Shown here in pieces: positions 44,447 through 52,520 of a DNA stretch of 64,000 nt (position 1 is the first letter of the stretch; every line of letters starts with the position of its first letter). The stretch comes from Tectiglobus sp965215755 (lineage in GTDB: Bacteria; Pseudomonadota; Alphaproteobacteria; Rhizobiales; Hyphomicrobiaceae), in contig OZ244119.1 of the NCBI GenBank assembly GCA_965215755.1, positions 1,178,001 to 1,242,000 on the forward strand, written 5' to 3'. Position numbers and translations under genes: made by a program. The notes beneath the pieces are model-generated. The model saw only the letters and a program-made list of their open reading frames with translations. It did not search any database and had not been told where the DNA came from.

Positions 44447-45517
44447 TTACCGGGTGCGCGATAGGTTTGCGGCAACAATCAAGTCAGCTGCAGTCGGGCT
44501 GCAGGCCAATGGCATGTCGTGCATGATTGCAAGGCGTGTCAGTGCCTGGAGATCAACGTCGTTTGGTTGGGCGCGTGGATCGGCAAAGAAGACAACTGCA
44601 TCCAGCTCACCTGTTGCGATCATGGCACTGAGTTGCTGATCGCCGCCGCGGGTGCCACGGTGAAGGCGATGGATCGCAAGTTCCGGATGGGATTGCTGCA
44701 ACATGACGCCGGTCCCGCCCGTGCAGATCAGGCGGTGGTGCTGCAGGGCTTTGGCGTGGCGGGCGACCCATGCTGCCAACTGTGATTTGCGCCCATTGTG
44801 GGCCACAACACCGATGCGCTTCGGAGCTGTTGATTGTCGCGAAGCGCTCAAGGTAATCGATAGAATTGACTGGACCTGTGCGGTTAGCCCTTTGTCTTCG
44901 GTGGGAAACTCACCGCTGAGTGCAGCTGTTCCTACCGTGAATCCAGAGGCTCCTGCCTTTGCAACAGCGTTGACACGCTCAGCGCTATCAATGCTACCTG
45001 CGACAACGACCGGTTTCTCAGTTGCGTTGCAGACTGCTTCCATGAGTGCTGGAACATCACCGGCGAACCGATAGGCCAGTAGGTCCAGCCCGTGAACACC
45101 CTCCAGATCCGTTAGCGCGCGGGCGCTGTCGGCAATTTCCGAAATTGTTCCTTCGAGTACACTCGGGTGGCCAACAATTTTACCCGGAAAGGGGAAGTAC
45201 CGGATCGGGTGAGATTTAATAATTGGAACGACATCGACGGCCCGCGTGCCGCCGAGCAAACAATCCACATCGAGCTCCACGGCAGCCTTTGCCGAGGTCA
45301 ATTCACTTTCGGGATCAAGGCTGACGACTTCCAGATACGATCGGCCGCCGGCTGCCCGGATTTCGTCAGCCAGTGTTTTGAGTTCCGGCAATGGGAGACC
45401 AACGTCTTTGAAACCAATATGGCGTGCCCCACCGGCTAAGACCTCATCGAGGCGCTGTCGGGCATCCGGCACCGTGCTGTCATTCGCCGTCAGCATGAAA
45501 ATGAAATTGAAGCTCAT
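44447..45517 (-). CDS. Fusion: phosphate-binding TIM-barrel domain + methylglyoxal synthase domain
   Basis: A 356-residue two-domain protein. Residues 1-220 form a TIM-barrel-like domain of the HisA/TrpF/ThiE style, with GGARHIGFKDVG, VVAGSIDSAERVNAVAKAGASGFTVGTAAL as a standard phosphate-binding end. Residues 232-356 match methylglyoxal synthase (MgsA), which turns dihydroxyacetone phosphate into methylglyoxal and phosphate: VVAH (H240), TGGTG (266-270), GGDQQ with the catalytic D293, and D313/D322. Two active-site positions differ from E. coli MgsA: D20 is N241 and H98 is N319. The ATG at 45517 has GAGGG upstream and lies 10 bases after the PdxA-like stop, so the two are co-transcribed. I know no described protein with this architecture. 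Confidence 0.83.
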   Translation of the reverse strand: MSFNFIFMLTANDSTVPDARQRLDEVLAGGARHIGFKDVGLPLPELKTLADEIRAAGGRSYLEVVSLDPESELTSAKAAVELDVDCLLGGTRAVDVVPIIKSHPIRYFPFPGKIVGHPSVLEGTISEIADSARALTDLEGVHGLDLLAYRFAGDVPALMEAVCNATEKPVVVAGSIDSAERVNAVAKAGASGFTVGTAALSGEFPTEDKGLTAQVQSILSITLSASRQSTAPKRIGVVAHNGRKSQLAAWVARHAKALQHHRLICTGGTGVMLQQSHPELAIHRLHRGTRGGDQQLSAMIATGELDAVVFFADPRAQPNDVDLQALTRLAIMHDMPLACSPTAADLIVAANLSRTR

Positions 45518-45527
45518 GTCTAACCCT

Positions 45528-46532
45528 CTATTCCGCTGACCGGGCGCGTGCCTTGACAAGCCTATCGGCCTGGACGACCGCCATTCGCAGGCTTGCTGCG
45601 TCGGCGATCCCCTGACCGGCAATGTCGAATGCAGTGCCATGGTCTGGGCTGGTGCGTACGAACGGCAGGCCGAGCGTGATATTAACCCCGTTCTCAAGCC
45701 CCAGATACTTCACGGGTATCAGTCCCTGATCATGGTATTGGGCAACGACGACATCATACTTGCCGGCGCGGGCCTGCATGAAGACCGTGTCACCGGGCCA
45801 TGGTCCGCTGACATCGATGCCTGTTTCTTGCATGGCCTTGATGGCGGGTGAGATAATTTCAATCTCTTCTTGTCCGAAGAGACCGCTCTCACCCGCGTGT
45901 GGATTGAGGCCTGCGACAGCAACACGAGGCTTTTCGATCCCAAACTGTCGTGTGCCATCGTGGGCGAGTTGGATGGCGCTGATTACGGATTGCTTGTCGA
46001 TCCGCTCGATTGCTTCACGAAGAGAGCAGTGGATAGTGACGAGTACGACGCGCAGGTCATCATTTGCCAGCATCATGGCGGACTTCTCGGCGCCGCCGAA
46101 GTCAGCGAGCATCTCGGTGTGGCCGGGATATTTGATGCCTGCTGCCGATAGCGCCTCTTTATTGATCGGGGCCGTTACGATCGCGCTGATGTCGCCGGCC
46201 TTTGCGAGATCGATTGCCGTTCGGATGTAATCGTAAGCTGCCTGTCCGCATCGAGCATCAACCGATCCTAACGTTACGGCATCCAGTGGCTTGCCGGCCG
46301 GAAGCACGGATACGCAGTTGCTGTCATCATTGACCTGTTGTGCGTGCGCGATTTCTTCGATGCGAAGATCGAGCGTCAACTGATCAGCGACCATCTTGAG
46401 ATGATTGGGATCGCCAATGAGTATTGGCCTTGTGGGAAGCGATGGATCCGCTGCAACCTTGAGCGAGATCTCAGGCCCTATTCCAGCGGGATCACCCATG
46501 GTAATCGCCATTGGAGCATCGTCTCTGGTCAT
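45528..46532 (-). CDS. PdxA-family 4-phosphohydroxyacid dehydrogenase
   Basis: A 334-residue member of the PdxA family, NAD-dependent oxidative decarboxylases of 4-phosphohydroxy acids (4-hydroxythreonine phosphate, 4-phospho-erythronate/threonate) that can yield DHAP-type products; TphB of terephthalate breakdown also belongs here. MGDPAGIGPE, TAPINKEA, PGHTE, and the metal histidines in TIHCSLREA, LNPHAGE and YHDQGLIPVK are all present. Context (fusion gene, TrpF-like gene, no other pyridoxine gene, no DUF1537 kinase) argues for a catabolic PdxA2-type role rather than vitamin B6 synthesis. Confidence 0.88.
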   Translation of the reverse strand: MTRDDAPMAITMGDPAGIGPEISLKVAADPSLPTRPILIGDPNHLKMVADQLTLDLRIEEIAHAQQVNDDSNCVSVLPAGKPLDAVTLGSVDARCGQAAYDYIRTAIDLAKAGDISAIVTAPINKEALSAAGIKYPGHTEMLADFGGAEKSAMMLANDDLRVVLVTIHCSLREAIERIDKQSVISAIQLAHDGTRQFGIEKPRVAVAGLNPHAGESGLFGQEEIEIISPAIKAMQETGIDVSGPWPGDTVFMQARAGKYDVVVAQYHDQGLIPVKYLGLENGVNITLGLPFVRTSPDHGTAFDIAGQGIADAASLRMAVVQADRLVKARARSAE

Positions 46533-46545
46533 GTCTTTATGATCT

Positions 46546-46571
46546 TATGCTTACATCTGCCAATGTACATA
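46546..46571. promoter_or_regulatory. Imperfect inverted repeat between divergent pdxA-like and trpF-like genes
   Basis: TATGCTTACAT (46546-46556), six bases, then ATGTACATA (46563-46571) form an imperfect inverted repeat (two-base gap in one arm). It sits in the 72-bp region between the two divergent starts and could bind a shared regulator. Confidence 0.45.
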
Positions 46572-46604
46572 GCACCGTTTTTCGGCGGTGTAAGGAGAGC
46601 AGCC

Positions 46605-47291
46605 ATGGTCATTCCCCTGCAAGGAGGTCTCATCCACATTGCAGGTGTTGTCGATCGCGCAGAAGCCGAGATGTTGATCGACTGTGGTGCTACTCACCTC
46701 GGATTTCCACTTGTTCTGGGCTATCATCAGGAAGATCTCACAGCAGAGGCAGCTGCAGCCATTGTGGAGGAGTTTGGAGCTTCAGCTGAATTCTTCTTGA
46801 TCACGTATCTCAAGCGCGCAGTTGATATTCTTGCGCTTTGCAACCGATTGAACGTTCGCTGCGTCCAACTTCACGATGAAATTGCTTCTGATGAAATTGC
46901 CAAGCTGCGTGATGAGGCGCCGTGGCTCAAGGTTATCAAGAGCATTATTGTTCGCACTGATGGAGTAATGGCGTTTGAAAGGGACATCGAGATCTACAGC
47001 CCGTTTGTCGACGCATTCATAACTGATACGCATGATCCAATGACCGGCGCGATTGGTGCGACCGGCAAGACCCATGATTGGGAGATCAGCCGGCAGATCG
47101 TAGAGGTATCACAACATCCGGTTGTTCTTGCCGGTGGTCTCAATCCGGAGAACGTGGCAGATGCTATCCATTACGTCCGCCCGGCCGGAATTGACGTGCA
47201 TACAGGTATCGAACGCGCGGATGGGCGCAAGGATCGGGAGATGACCTTGCGCTTTGTTGAGGAGGCGCAGCGCGGGTTTGCCAGCCTATAG
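46605..47291 (+). CDS. Phosphoribosylanthranilate-isomerase-like (TrpF family) protein without the catalytic Cys
   Basis: A 228-residue TrpF-fold protein. The C-terminal half is TrpF-like: D141 at the place of the catalytic aspartate, GATGKTHDW (151-159), LAGGLNPENV (175-184) and VHTGIERADGRKD. The N-terminal KICGI motif, whose cysteine is the general base in TrpF, reads HIAGV with Ala13. Hence it is unlikely to isomerise phosphoribosylanthranilate; no other trp gene is nearby. AAGGAG supports the ATG at 46605. Divergent from the PdxA-like operon, it probably acts on a related phosphorylated substrate. Confidence 0.83.
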   Translation: MVIPLQGGLIHIAGVVDRAEAEMLIDCGATHLGFPLVLGYHQEDLTAEAAAAIVEEFGASAEFFLITYLKRAVDILALCNRLNVRCVQLHDEIASDEIAKLRDEAPWLKVIKSIIVRTDGVMAFERDIEIYSPFVDAFITDTHDPMTGAIGATGKTHDWEISRQIVEVSQHPVVLAGGLNPENVADAIHYVRPAGIDVHTGIERADGRKDREMTLRFVEEAQRGFASL

Positions 47292-47324
47292 TGTGCTCGA
47301 ATGGAGCAGGAGCGTCACGGGTTC

Positions 47325-48308
47325 TCAGGCGGCGACGGCTTGGTCGACCGCATTCTCCCGCGCGAGCAATCCACTCAGATAGTCGGCAATCGCACCCATG
47401 CCACTTTGGCCGGCTTTGGCCTCAGCGGCCGGGTTGTAGTTGGTGTTGGTATTGACGTCGTACGTAAATGCGTTACCGTTCTGATCCACGATAAACTCGA
47501 TCCCAGCGATCTGTATGTCGTTCGCTGCGAGGAATTTCTCCCATGCCGGGACCAGGGGATCGTTGAAGCCCTCGACGATTTCAAACTTGTCCCTGGTTTG
47601 AGGTGCGGCGCAGACGGCCTCATCATCGCCGAGTTGGCAGACATCAGCCGGGCAAAGTTCGAAGCCCTTGGAGGTATCGACTCGGACGGCGTAGAGGAAT
47701 TTTCCGCCAACGAATTCCACCCGAGTGATAAACGGCTCGGGTGCCTCGATGTAGCGTTGCACGAGTGTTATGCCATCAATCGATTGGGTGAGGTCCTGAC
47801 TTTCGAGATGTTCTTCAAGCGCCTCAGTCGAACGAATGAGCTGCACACCCAATCCTTTTCCGGCACGGTTGTGTTTCAGGATGATCGGGAACCCGAGGCG
47901 CTGGGCTGCTTGCCTGATCAGCGCATGGCCGACAGCTGCAATCGTCTCGGGAGTGCGAATGTCGAAGGCTTTGAGTGCTTGATACTGCGCGACCTTGGAG
48001 ACTTCGAGTTGAAGGGCTCGCTGACCATTGATTACTGTCCGACCGCTTGCTTGAAGCCACGCGAGTGTGGCGCCGGTTAACTCTGGCGCATAACGATGAC
48101 CGCGCGTGTGCGATGACGCGCTCATACGATTGTAGAAGATGCCTTGCGGTGGAACCTCAGTCAGGTCAACCAATCCATCCCGCATATGCCATTCGCTGAA
48201 AGGAGTTCCACGGGAGTGAAACGCGGCGCGCAATGGCTCGACCCATTCATCGTTTTCGTGGATCACATGAACTGCGTTTTCTTGTGCCGAGGACATGTCG
48301 AGTGGCAT
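47325..48308 (-). CDS. ATP-grasp ligase (RimK-like)
   Basis: A 327-residue ATP-grasp protein. GFPIILKHNRAGKGLGVQLI is the nucleotide-binding strand-loop, QRYIEAPEPFITRVEFV the central domain, and GIEFIVDQNGNAFTYDVNTNTNYNP the metal-binding Glu/Asn end, as in RimK, D-Ala ligase-like and glutathione synthetase-like enzymes. It would join a carboxylate to an amine with ATP. The start has AGGTGA upstream. It converges on the TrpF-like gene. Confidence 0.84.
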   Translation of the reverse strand: MPLDMSSAQENAVHVIHENDEWVEPLRAAFHSRGTPFSEWHMRDGLVDLTEVPPQGIFYNRMSASSHTRGHRYAPELTGATLAWLQASGRTVINGQRALQLEVSKVAQYQALKAFDIRTPETIAAVGHALIRQAAQRLGFPIILKHNRAGKGLGVQLIRSTEALEEHLESQDLTQSIDGITLVQRYIEAPEPFITRVEFVGGKFLYAVRVDTSKGFELCPADVCQLGDDEAVCAAPQTRDKFEIVEGFNDPLVPAWEKFLAANDIQIAGIEFIVDQNGNAFTYDVNTNTNYNPAAEAKAGQSGMGAIADYLSGLLARENAVDQAVAA

Positions 48309-48655
48309 CGCGATTTCACCTATTTATTGAGGCAACTGAAGGCAAGTAATAGCGTCGTCTGCCTCTAGACATAGGCTATTCTCGGCGTCTACCAGCGCTT
48401 CTAAGGTAAATAAAAACGCAATGCTCAGCTCGGTTATCCGTATAGAAGTGCGTTCTCCAAAATAGAGGTCCTGAGCAATCCTATATCGCTCATTTTAATG
48501 CGTTTTACGGTTTGCGGATGTCTGCTGAGCAAGCCGGCGGATGACAAGGACTATCCCCAAAGCGGAAAACAGTTGTTTTCAATTTCGATATAAGTCGCCA
48601 CACTCTTCATGCCGAATCATGCACAAATCAACTGCATGAGCTAGGAGGTAGAGAC
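48309..48655. other. Divergent intergenic region upstream of glsB-like gene
   Basis: A 347-bp gap between the divergent ATP-grasp and GlsB-like genes. It carries AGGAGGT directly before the GlsB-like ATG and presumably two promoters. I see no gene or RNA. Confidence 0.4.
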
Positions 48656-48904
48656 ATGGATCCTGTTGCAATTATCATTATGCTTGTCGTTGGTGCGATC
48701 GCCGGTTGGTTAGCTGGTCAGATCATGAAGGGCGCCGGATTTGGATTAATCGGTAATATCATCGTTGGTATTCTAGGTGCTGTCGTTGCTGGTTTTCTGT
48801 TGCCAGGCTTTATACCCATTGGTGGTCTTCCTGGAGCAATCATCAGTGCAACGATTGGTGCTTTGATATTGTTGTTTATCGTTGGTCTGCTGAAACGAGC
48901 CTGA
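48656..48904 (+). CDS. GlsB/YeaQ/YmgE-family stress-response membrane protein
   Basis: An 82-residue, very hydrophobic, glycine-rich membrane protein with three short helices and the family pattern GAIAGWLAGQIMKGAGFGLIGNIIVGILGAVVAGFLL. These transglycosylase-associated-type proteins are induced by stress in many bacteria; mechanism unknown. It has AGGAGGTAGAG as ribosome site and a strong terminator after it, so it is a one-gene unit. Confidence 0.92.
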   Translation: MDPVAIIIMLVVGAIAGWLAGQIMKGAGFGLIGNIIVGILGAVVAGFLLPGFIPIGGLPGAIISATIGALILLFIVGLLKRA

Positions 48905-48936
48905 TGTTACTCGTAGCGTCCAACTCTTGAATACAG

Positions 48937-48966
48937 ATGGCCGGCACCTCGCCGGCCATTTTTTTT
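48937..48966 (+). terminator. Rho-independent terminator of glsB-like gene
   Basis: ATGGCCGGC (48937-48945), loop ACCTC, GCCGGCCAT (48951-48959), then eight Ts. A perfect nine-bp stem. Confidence 0.93.
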
Positions 48967-49010
48967 GAACTCATATCTTCCAACCGCGCGACTTATCACA
49001 TGATGATCTA

Positions 49011-50405
49011 CTACCAAGCTGGTGCGTCTGCTCCCAGGGCAGGTGTCGAACGTACCCAGTGTGGACGGGTCTCAGATAAGTTCAGAACAGGACCGAGATG
49101 CCTGAAGCGCCCGGCAGCGCCTGTCGTCTCAATGCGGATCTGGTTGATGACATCCGGTCCGACATCGGAACTGTTTGGCACGTTGTCGAGTTGGCCCTGA
49201 CGGTAGATGAACATCCCGGACTGACAGAGCGAAACGCGAACATGATAGCTACCGCCTTCTCTTGCGCGTCTGGCGAGGGCTAGCAGGACACCGTAGGCTC
49301 CAAGATACCCTGTGGTGTAGTCACAGGCGGCGGCTGGTAGGCGCTTTGGTCCTTCGGGACTGCCGTCCTGACAGATTCCGGTGACAGCCTGTCCGATTTG
49401 CTCCCAGCCGGCACGATGGCTGAGTGGCCCGTCGCTGCCGAAGCAGCTGATCGACAAATATATTAGTCCTGGACGGCGTTGGGCGAGCTCCTCCGGACCA
49501 AAGCCATGGTCGGCAAGGATGCCTGGTCTGTAACCCTGCGAGAAGATATCTGCTCTGGCCACCAACTTCTGGAGCTGGGCACGGCCTTCGGCTGTTTTAA
49601 GATCGAGAAAACAACTGCGCTTGCCATGGCTGGTGTCAACAACGTACTCCGGCACTTGTGGGAGGCCATCAGCGCCGACCATTAAGACGTCCGCACCATG
49701 TTCTGCGAGAGTCCTGGCTGCAATCGGACCAGCCAGGATGCGGGTCAGATCAAGAGCCCTGATGCCGTCAAGTGGCCGCCCCGCACTGTCTAAGAATGGT
49801 TCTGGCGCGCTGTCGCCAATCTTTTCAATCTCGACTAGTGGTTTTGCGCGCAGGACCTTACCATGCGGCTCATCCAACCATTCCGCGTTGGAGCGCACCA
49901 TTGCACCGCACCCGCGGGCTTCATCGATTGCGGCTTCCAGGTCCAGCGCGTCCCATTGTGCGATAGCGTTTCTAACGCCTTCAGCTGATGCTTCGCAGCT
50001 GAGGATACCAAGGACACGATCCGCTAGGTGTGGGAGGCCAAAGTGCGGCAAGAAATGCCTGCCGTCTTTCGTGGGCCATGGATCCGTCATCTTGGCGGTT
50101 GCTTCGCGCGCCTTATTGACGACAGGTGCAAACGTTCCGTCCGGTGTCGCCTGTTCGAGATACCGCGCGCTTTTTAATGCTGCGGCTGCCCGGCTGATAT
50201 CGATCGAAACTTTCTGGCGCCGCCCGGTTTTCATTTCCCAAATGTCGGAAACAGCAACGCCGACACCGGCGAGAACTGAAGCGCAGCACTCACCGATCTT
50301 GAAGGGTGTTGCGAGGACGGGGTCAGCTCCAACGATGTCGACCTCATCGGCGGCCGGTGGTGAAAGCGCCCGAATTGCCAAGATCTCTGAGAATGCCGGA
50401 TGCAA
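49011..50405 (-). CDS. CaiB/BaiF-like CoA-transferase with rearranged domains
   Basis: A 464-residue CaiB-type protein. The normal N-terminal strand (GIRALDLTRILAGPIAARTLAEHGADV) begins only near residue 214. The first 200 residues instead carry segments that normally come later (MKTGRRQKVSIDISRAA, WPTKDGRHFLPHFG). In the position of the catalytic aspartate (YDxxxQAxxG) it has W-E335-QIGQAVTG. It may be an inactive, altered or differently folding member; similar long forms occur in other proteobacteria. TTG start with AGGAG six bases before it. Confidence 0.8.
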   Translation of the reverse strand: MHPAFSEILAIRALSPPAADEVDIVGADPVLATPFKIGECCASVLAGVGVAVSDIWEMKTGRRQKVSIDISRAAAALKSARYLEQATPDGTFAPVVNKAREATAKMTDPWPTKDGRHFLPHFGLPHLADRVLGILSCEASAEGVRNAIAQWDALDLEAAIDEARGCGAMVRSNAEWLDEPHGKVLRAKPLVEIEKIGDSAPEPFLDSAGRPLDGIRALDLTRILAGPIAARTLAEHGADVLMVGADGLPQVPEYVVDTSHGKRSCFLDLKTAEGRAQLQKLVARADIFSQGYRPGILADHGFGPEELAQRRPGLIYLSISCFGSDGPLSHRAGWEQIGQAVTGICQDGSPEGPKRLPAAACDYTTGYLGAYGVLLALARRAREGGSYHVRVSLCQSGMFIYRQGQLDNVPNSSDVGPDVINQIRIETTGAAGRFRHLGPVLNLSETRPHWVRSTPALGADAPAW

Positions 50406-50461
50406 TGTCCGCTCCTATCATCAAGCTACGTCACGAACTAGTTGTTACCGTGCGCAGCTGC

Positions 50462-51274
50462 TCACGAGTTGCAGTCTTCTCGGTTCACGAACAACCAACG
50501 CAGACTGCCATTGAGCATCGAGCAGCCGTGGCGCCATTCGCGTTGCTCGCGGGTACCGTCGGCCGCGGTGAACGTGCCTTGGCCATGAGGTTTGCCGCTT
50601 TGCCATCGGCCATCATATTGATCGCCTTTTGGAAACACCACCTTGCCTTGGCCATGGCGCAGGCCGTTTAAAAATTCACCCTTGTAGTAGGTGCCGCCAA
50701 CCCAGGCAAAGACACCTTCACCATGGCGCTTTCCATTCTCGAAACGGCCAGCGAAACGGTCGCCGTTCGAATAAACGATCGTGCCCAGTCCATTGGCTCG
50801 GCCGTTGCGATATTCACCGTCAAACGCAATGCCTAGGCGTCGGCCACGGTATTGCCAAGTCAACTTGAGCTTTCCACGACCAGTGGCGATGCCGTCAATG
50901 CAGGTGCCATCCCAGATTATGATTTCCTGGGCGACAGGCCGGGCATTCCAGACTTTACATTCCTGGTTGGCAACTGTTGTCCACTGCGGCTTTGTCTGTG
51001 GATGACTGCGCTCCAGCCGAGAGACGAGCTCAGCGTCGACCTTACCTGAGACTTCGAGGTGCCAATCACGCTGATAGGCCTTGATTGCTGCTACCGTCGC
51101 TTCATTCAGTTGGCCGCTAGCAGCGGTTACTCCGTAGTTGGCGAGGCGCTGTTGGACACTGCGGATTTGGTCGGGCGACTGTGCTTGTGCTGCAAGGCCC
51201 GTGGCAATGATTACCAAGACCACCAATGCGATGATCTGCCCGAGCGGCGGCAAGAGTCTCACCGCGCGTACCAT
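50462..51274 (-). CDS. Exported protein with peptidoglycan-binding-like domain and MORN repeats
   Basis: A 270-residue protein: signal peptide or anchor (residues 1-32), a peptidoglycan-binding-1-like helical domain (35-88, SVQQRLANYGV...), a short Cys-containing linker, then about five MORN repeats (122-250; units such as GEYRNGRANGLGTIVYSNGDRFAGRF, GEFLNGLRHGQGKVVFPKGDQYDGRW). A role at the cell wall, in scaffolding or membrane contact, is suggested. Its ATG follows the epoxide-hydrolase-like stop without a gap (TGAATG). Confidence 0.83.
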   Translation of the reverse strand: MVRAVRLLPPLGQIIALVVLVIIATGLAAQAQSPDQIRSVQQRLANYGVTAASGQLNEATVAAIKAYQRDWHLEVSGKVDAELVSRLERSHPQTKPQWTTVANQECKVWNARPVAQEIIIWDGTCIDGIATGRGKLKLTWQYRGRRLGIAFDGEYRNGRANGLGTIVYSNGDRFAGRFENGKRHGEGVFAWVGGTYYKGEFLNGLRHGQGKVVFPKGDQYDGRWQSGKPHGQGTFTAADGTREQREWRHGCSMLNGSLRWLFVNREDCNS

Positions 51275-52441
51275 TCAGGCCAAACCCTTCAGGAATGCAA
51301 TCAGATGCTCATTCACTTCATTTGCTTTTTCCTGTTGGACCCAGTGTCCGGCGCCGTCGATCAAGTGGCATCCGCGAAAGTCTGTGCAAGCTTTCGATTG
51401 CATCCGTTCGATGTCGCCAGGCTTCTGGTAAATCCCCCAATCCTGGCGACCTCCTATGAACATGGCTGGCACATTGATCGTCATTCCTGAGAAGAGCCGC
51501 AACTGGCCAGCATAACTTGGGTCGGTCATACAGCGATACCATTGAAGGCCACCTTGAAAGCCGTTGCGCTGGTACTCGCCACTGTAGACCTGCATCTCGC
51601 TATCCGGCAGCCACGTGCATGATGCAATCTGTTCGGTGTTGGGCATCTCCTTGGCGACCGTCTCGGCCATGTTCTGCCCGTGGTCCATGATGTAGTAGGT
51701 CGGCATCCGTGCCAGCTCGTTAGCAACCCAGCCTTCCAACGGAAACGGCGCGTTGCCCTCCCAATCGGCACTCTTGTGATGATAGTAAGCGCGCATAAAG
51801 TCATGAACGCCTTGCGGGCACTTCCACATGTCATCATTGGCGGGACGGGTTGAGTAATACCACTGGTAGTGCTTGCGTGGTCGGACGAGGTTGGCGAGAT
51901 CCTGATGGATTGACGTTGATGAGAGTGCGGACGCAGCAGGGACTTCCGAAAGCGTACCAGCTGTGTTCACAGGAAAGGCTGGTGGTCCTCCAAATGGCGA
52001 ACTCATCATGATGACGGCGTTGAACACGTCGGGGCGGATCAACCCCGACAATGCCGCGACAGGAGATCCAAAGTCATGGCCAATCACGGCTCTGACGGAC
52101 GCGTAGCCAAACGCATTGACTAGGCCGAGTGCGTCTTGCACAAGATTGGCCATGCGGAATTGAGCGAGATCGCCATCGTAATCCGGGTCCCAGCCAGTTG
52201 TCAGGCCGTAGCCACGTTGGTCCGGCGCAATGACGTGATAGCCCTCAGCAGCCAATTGCGGGATGACCTTGCGCCAGCTGAAGGCAAGTTCTGGAAAGCC
52301 ATGTAGCAGCAGGACAGCAGGTCGGTCTTTATCCTCGAAGCCTGCTTCCAGGACGTGCATGTCGAGACCGTTGTTATTGGTCACCATGCGCGAGCGGACG
52401 CCTTGAGGAAGCTGATCGGCGTAAGGTGCTGCAGGTGTCAT
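51275..52441 (-). CDS. Alpha/beta hydrolase (epoxide hydrolase-like)
   Basis: A 388-residue alpha/beta-hydrolase with the epoxide-hydrolase signs: HGFPE oxyanion motif, nucleophile aspartate in GHDFGSP, GGRQDWGIY (acid) and GAGHWVQQE (His). Nucleophilic Asp rather than Ser fits epoxide hydrolases or haloalkane dehalogenases; the HGFP motif favours epoxide hydrolase. It lies between the Rieske gene and the MORN gene in a same-strand run. Confidence 0.86.
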   Translation of the reverse strand: MTPAAPYADQLPQGVRSRMVTNNNGLDMHVLEAGFEDKDRPAVLLLHGFPELAFSWRKVIPQLAAEGYHVIAPDQRGYGLTTGWDPDYDGDLAQFRMANLVQDALGLVNAFGYASVRAVIGHDFGSPVAALSGLIRPDVFNAVIMMSSPFGGPPAFPVNTAGTLSEVPAASALSSTSIHQDLANLVRPRKHYQWYYSTRPANDDMWKCPQGVHDFMRAYYHHKSADWEGNAPFPLEGWVANELARMPTYYIMDHGQNMAETVAKEMPNTEQIASCTWLPDSEMQVYSGEYQRNGFQGGLQWYRCMTDPSYAGQLRLFSGMTINVPAMFIGGRQDWGIYQKPGDIERMQSKACTDFRGCHLIDGAGHWVQQEKANEVNEHLIAFLKGLA

Positions 52442-52520
52442 GTCAGGCTCCGCGTAACTCTGTTGGCAGCACTGGCAGGTTGGGCCATGCCAGATTGTGA
52501 TATCGCCAATATCAGCGCGA

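Noticed and set aside
46605..47291. Annotation as trpF
   Set aside because: The catalytic cysteine is missing and there is no tryptophan gene in the neighbourhood.
47301..48080. 259-codon plus-strand frame opposite the ATP-grasp gene
   Set aside because: Shadow frame; the minus strand carries a full ATP-grasp motif set.
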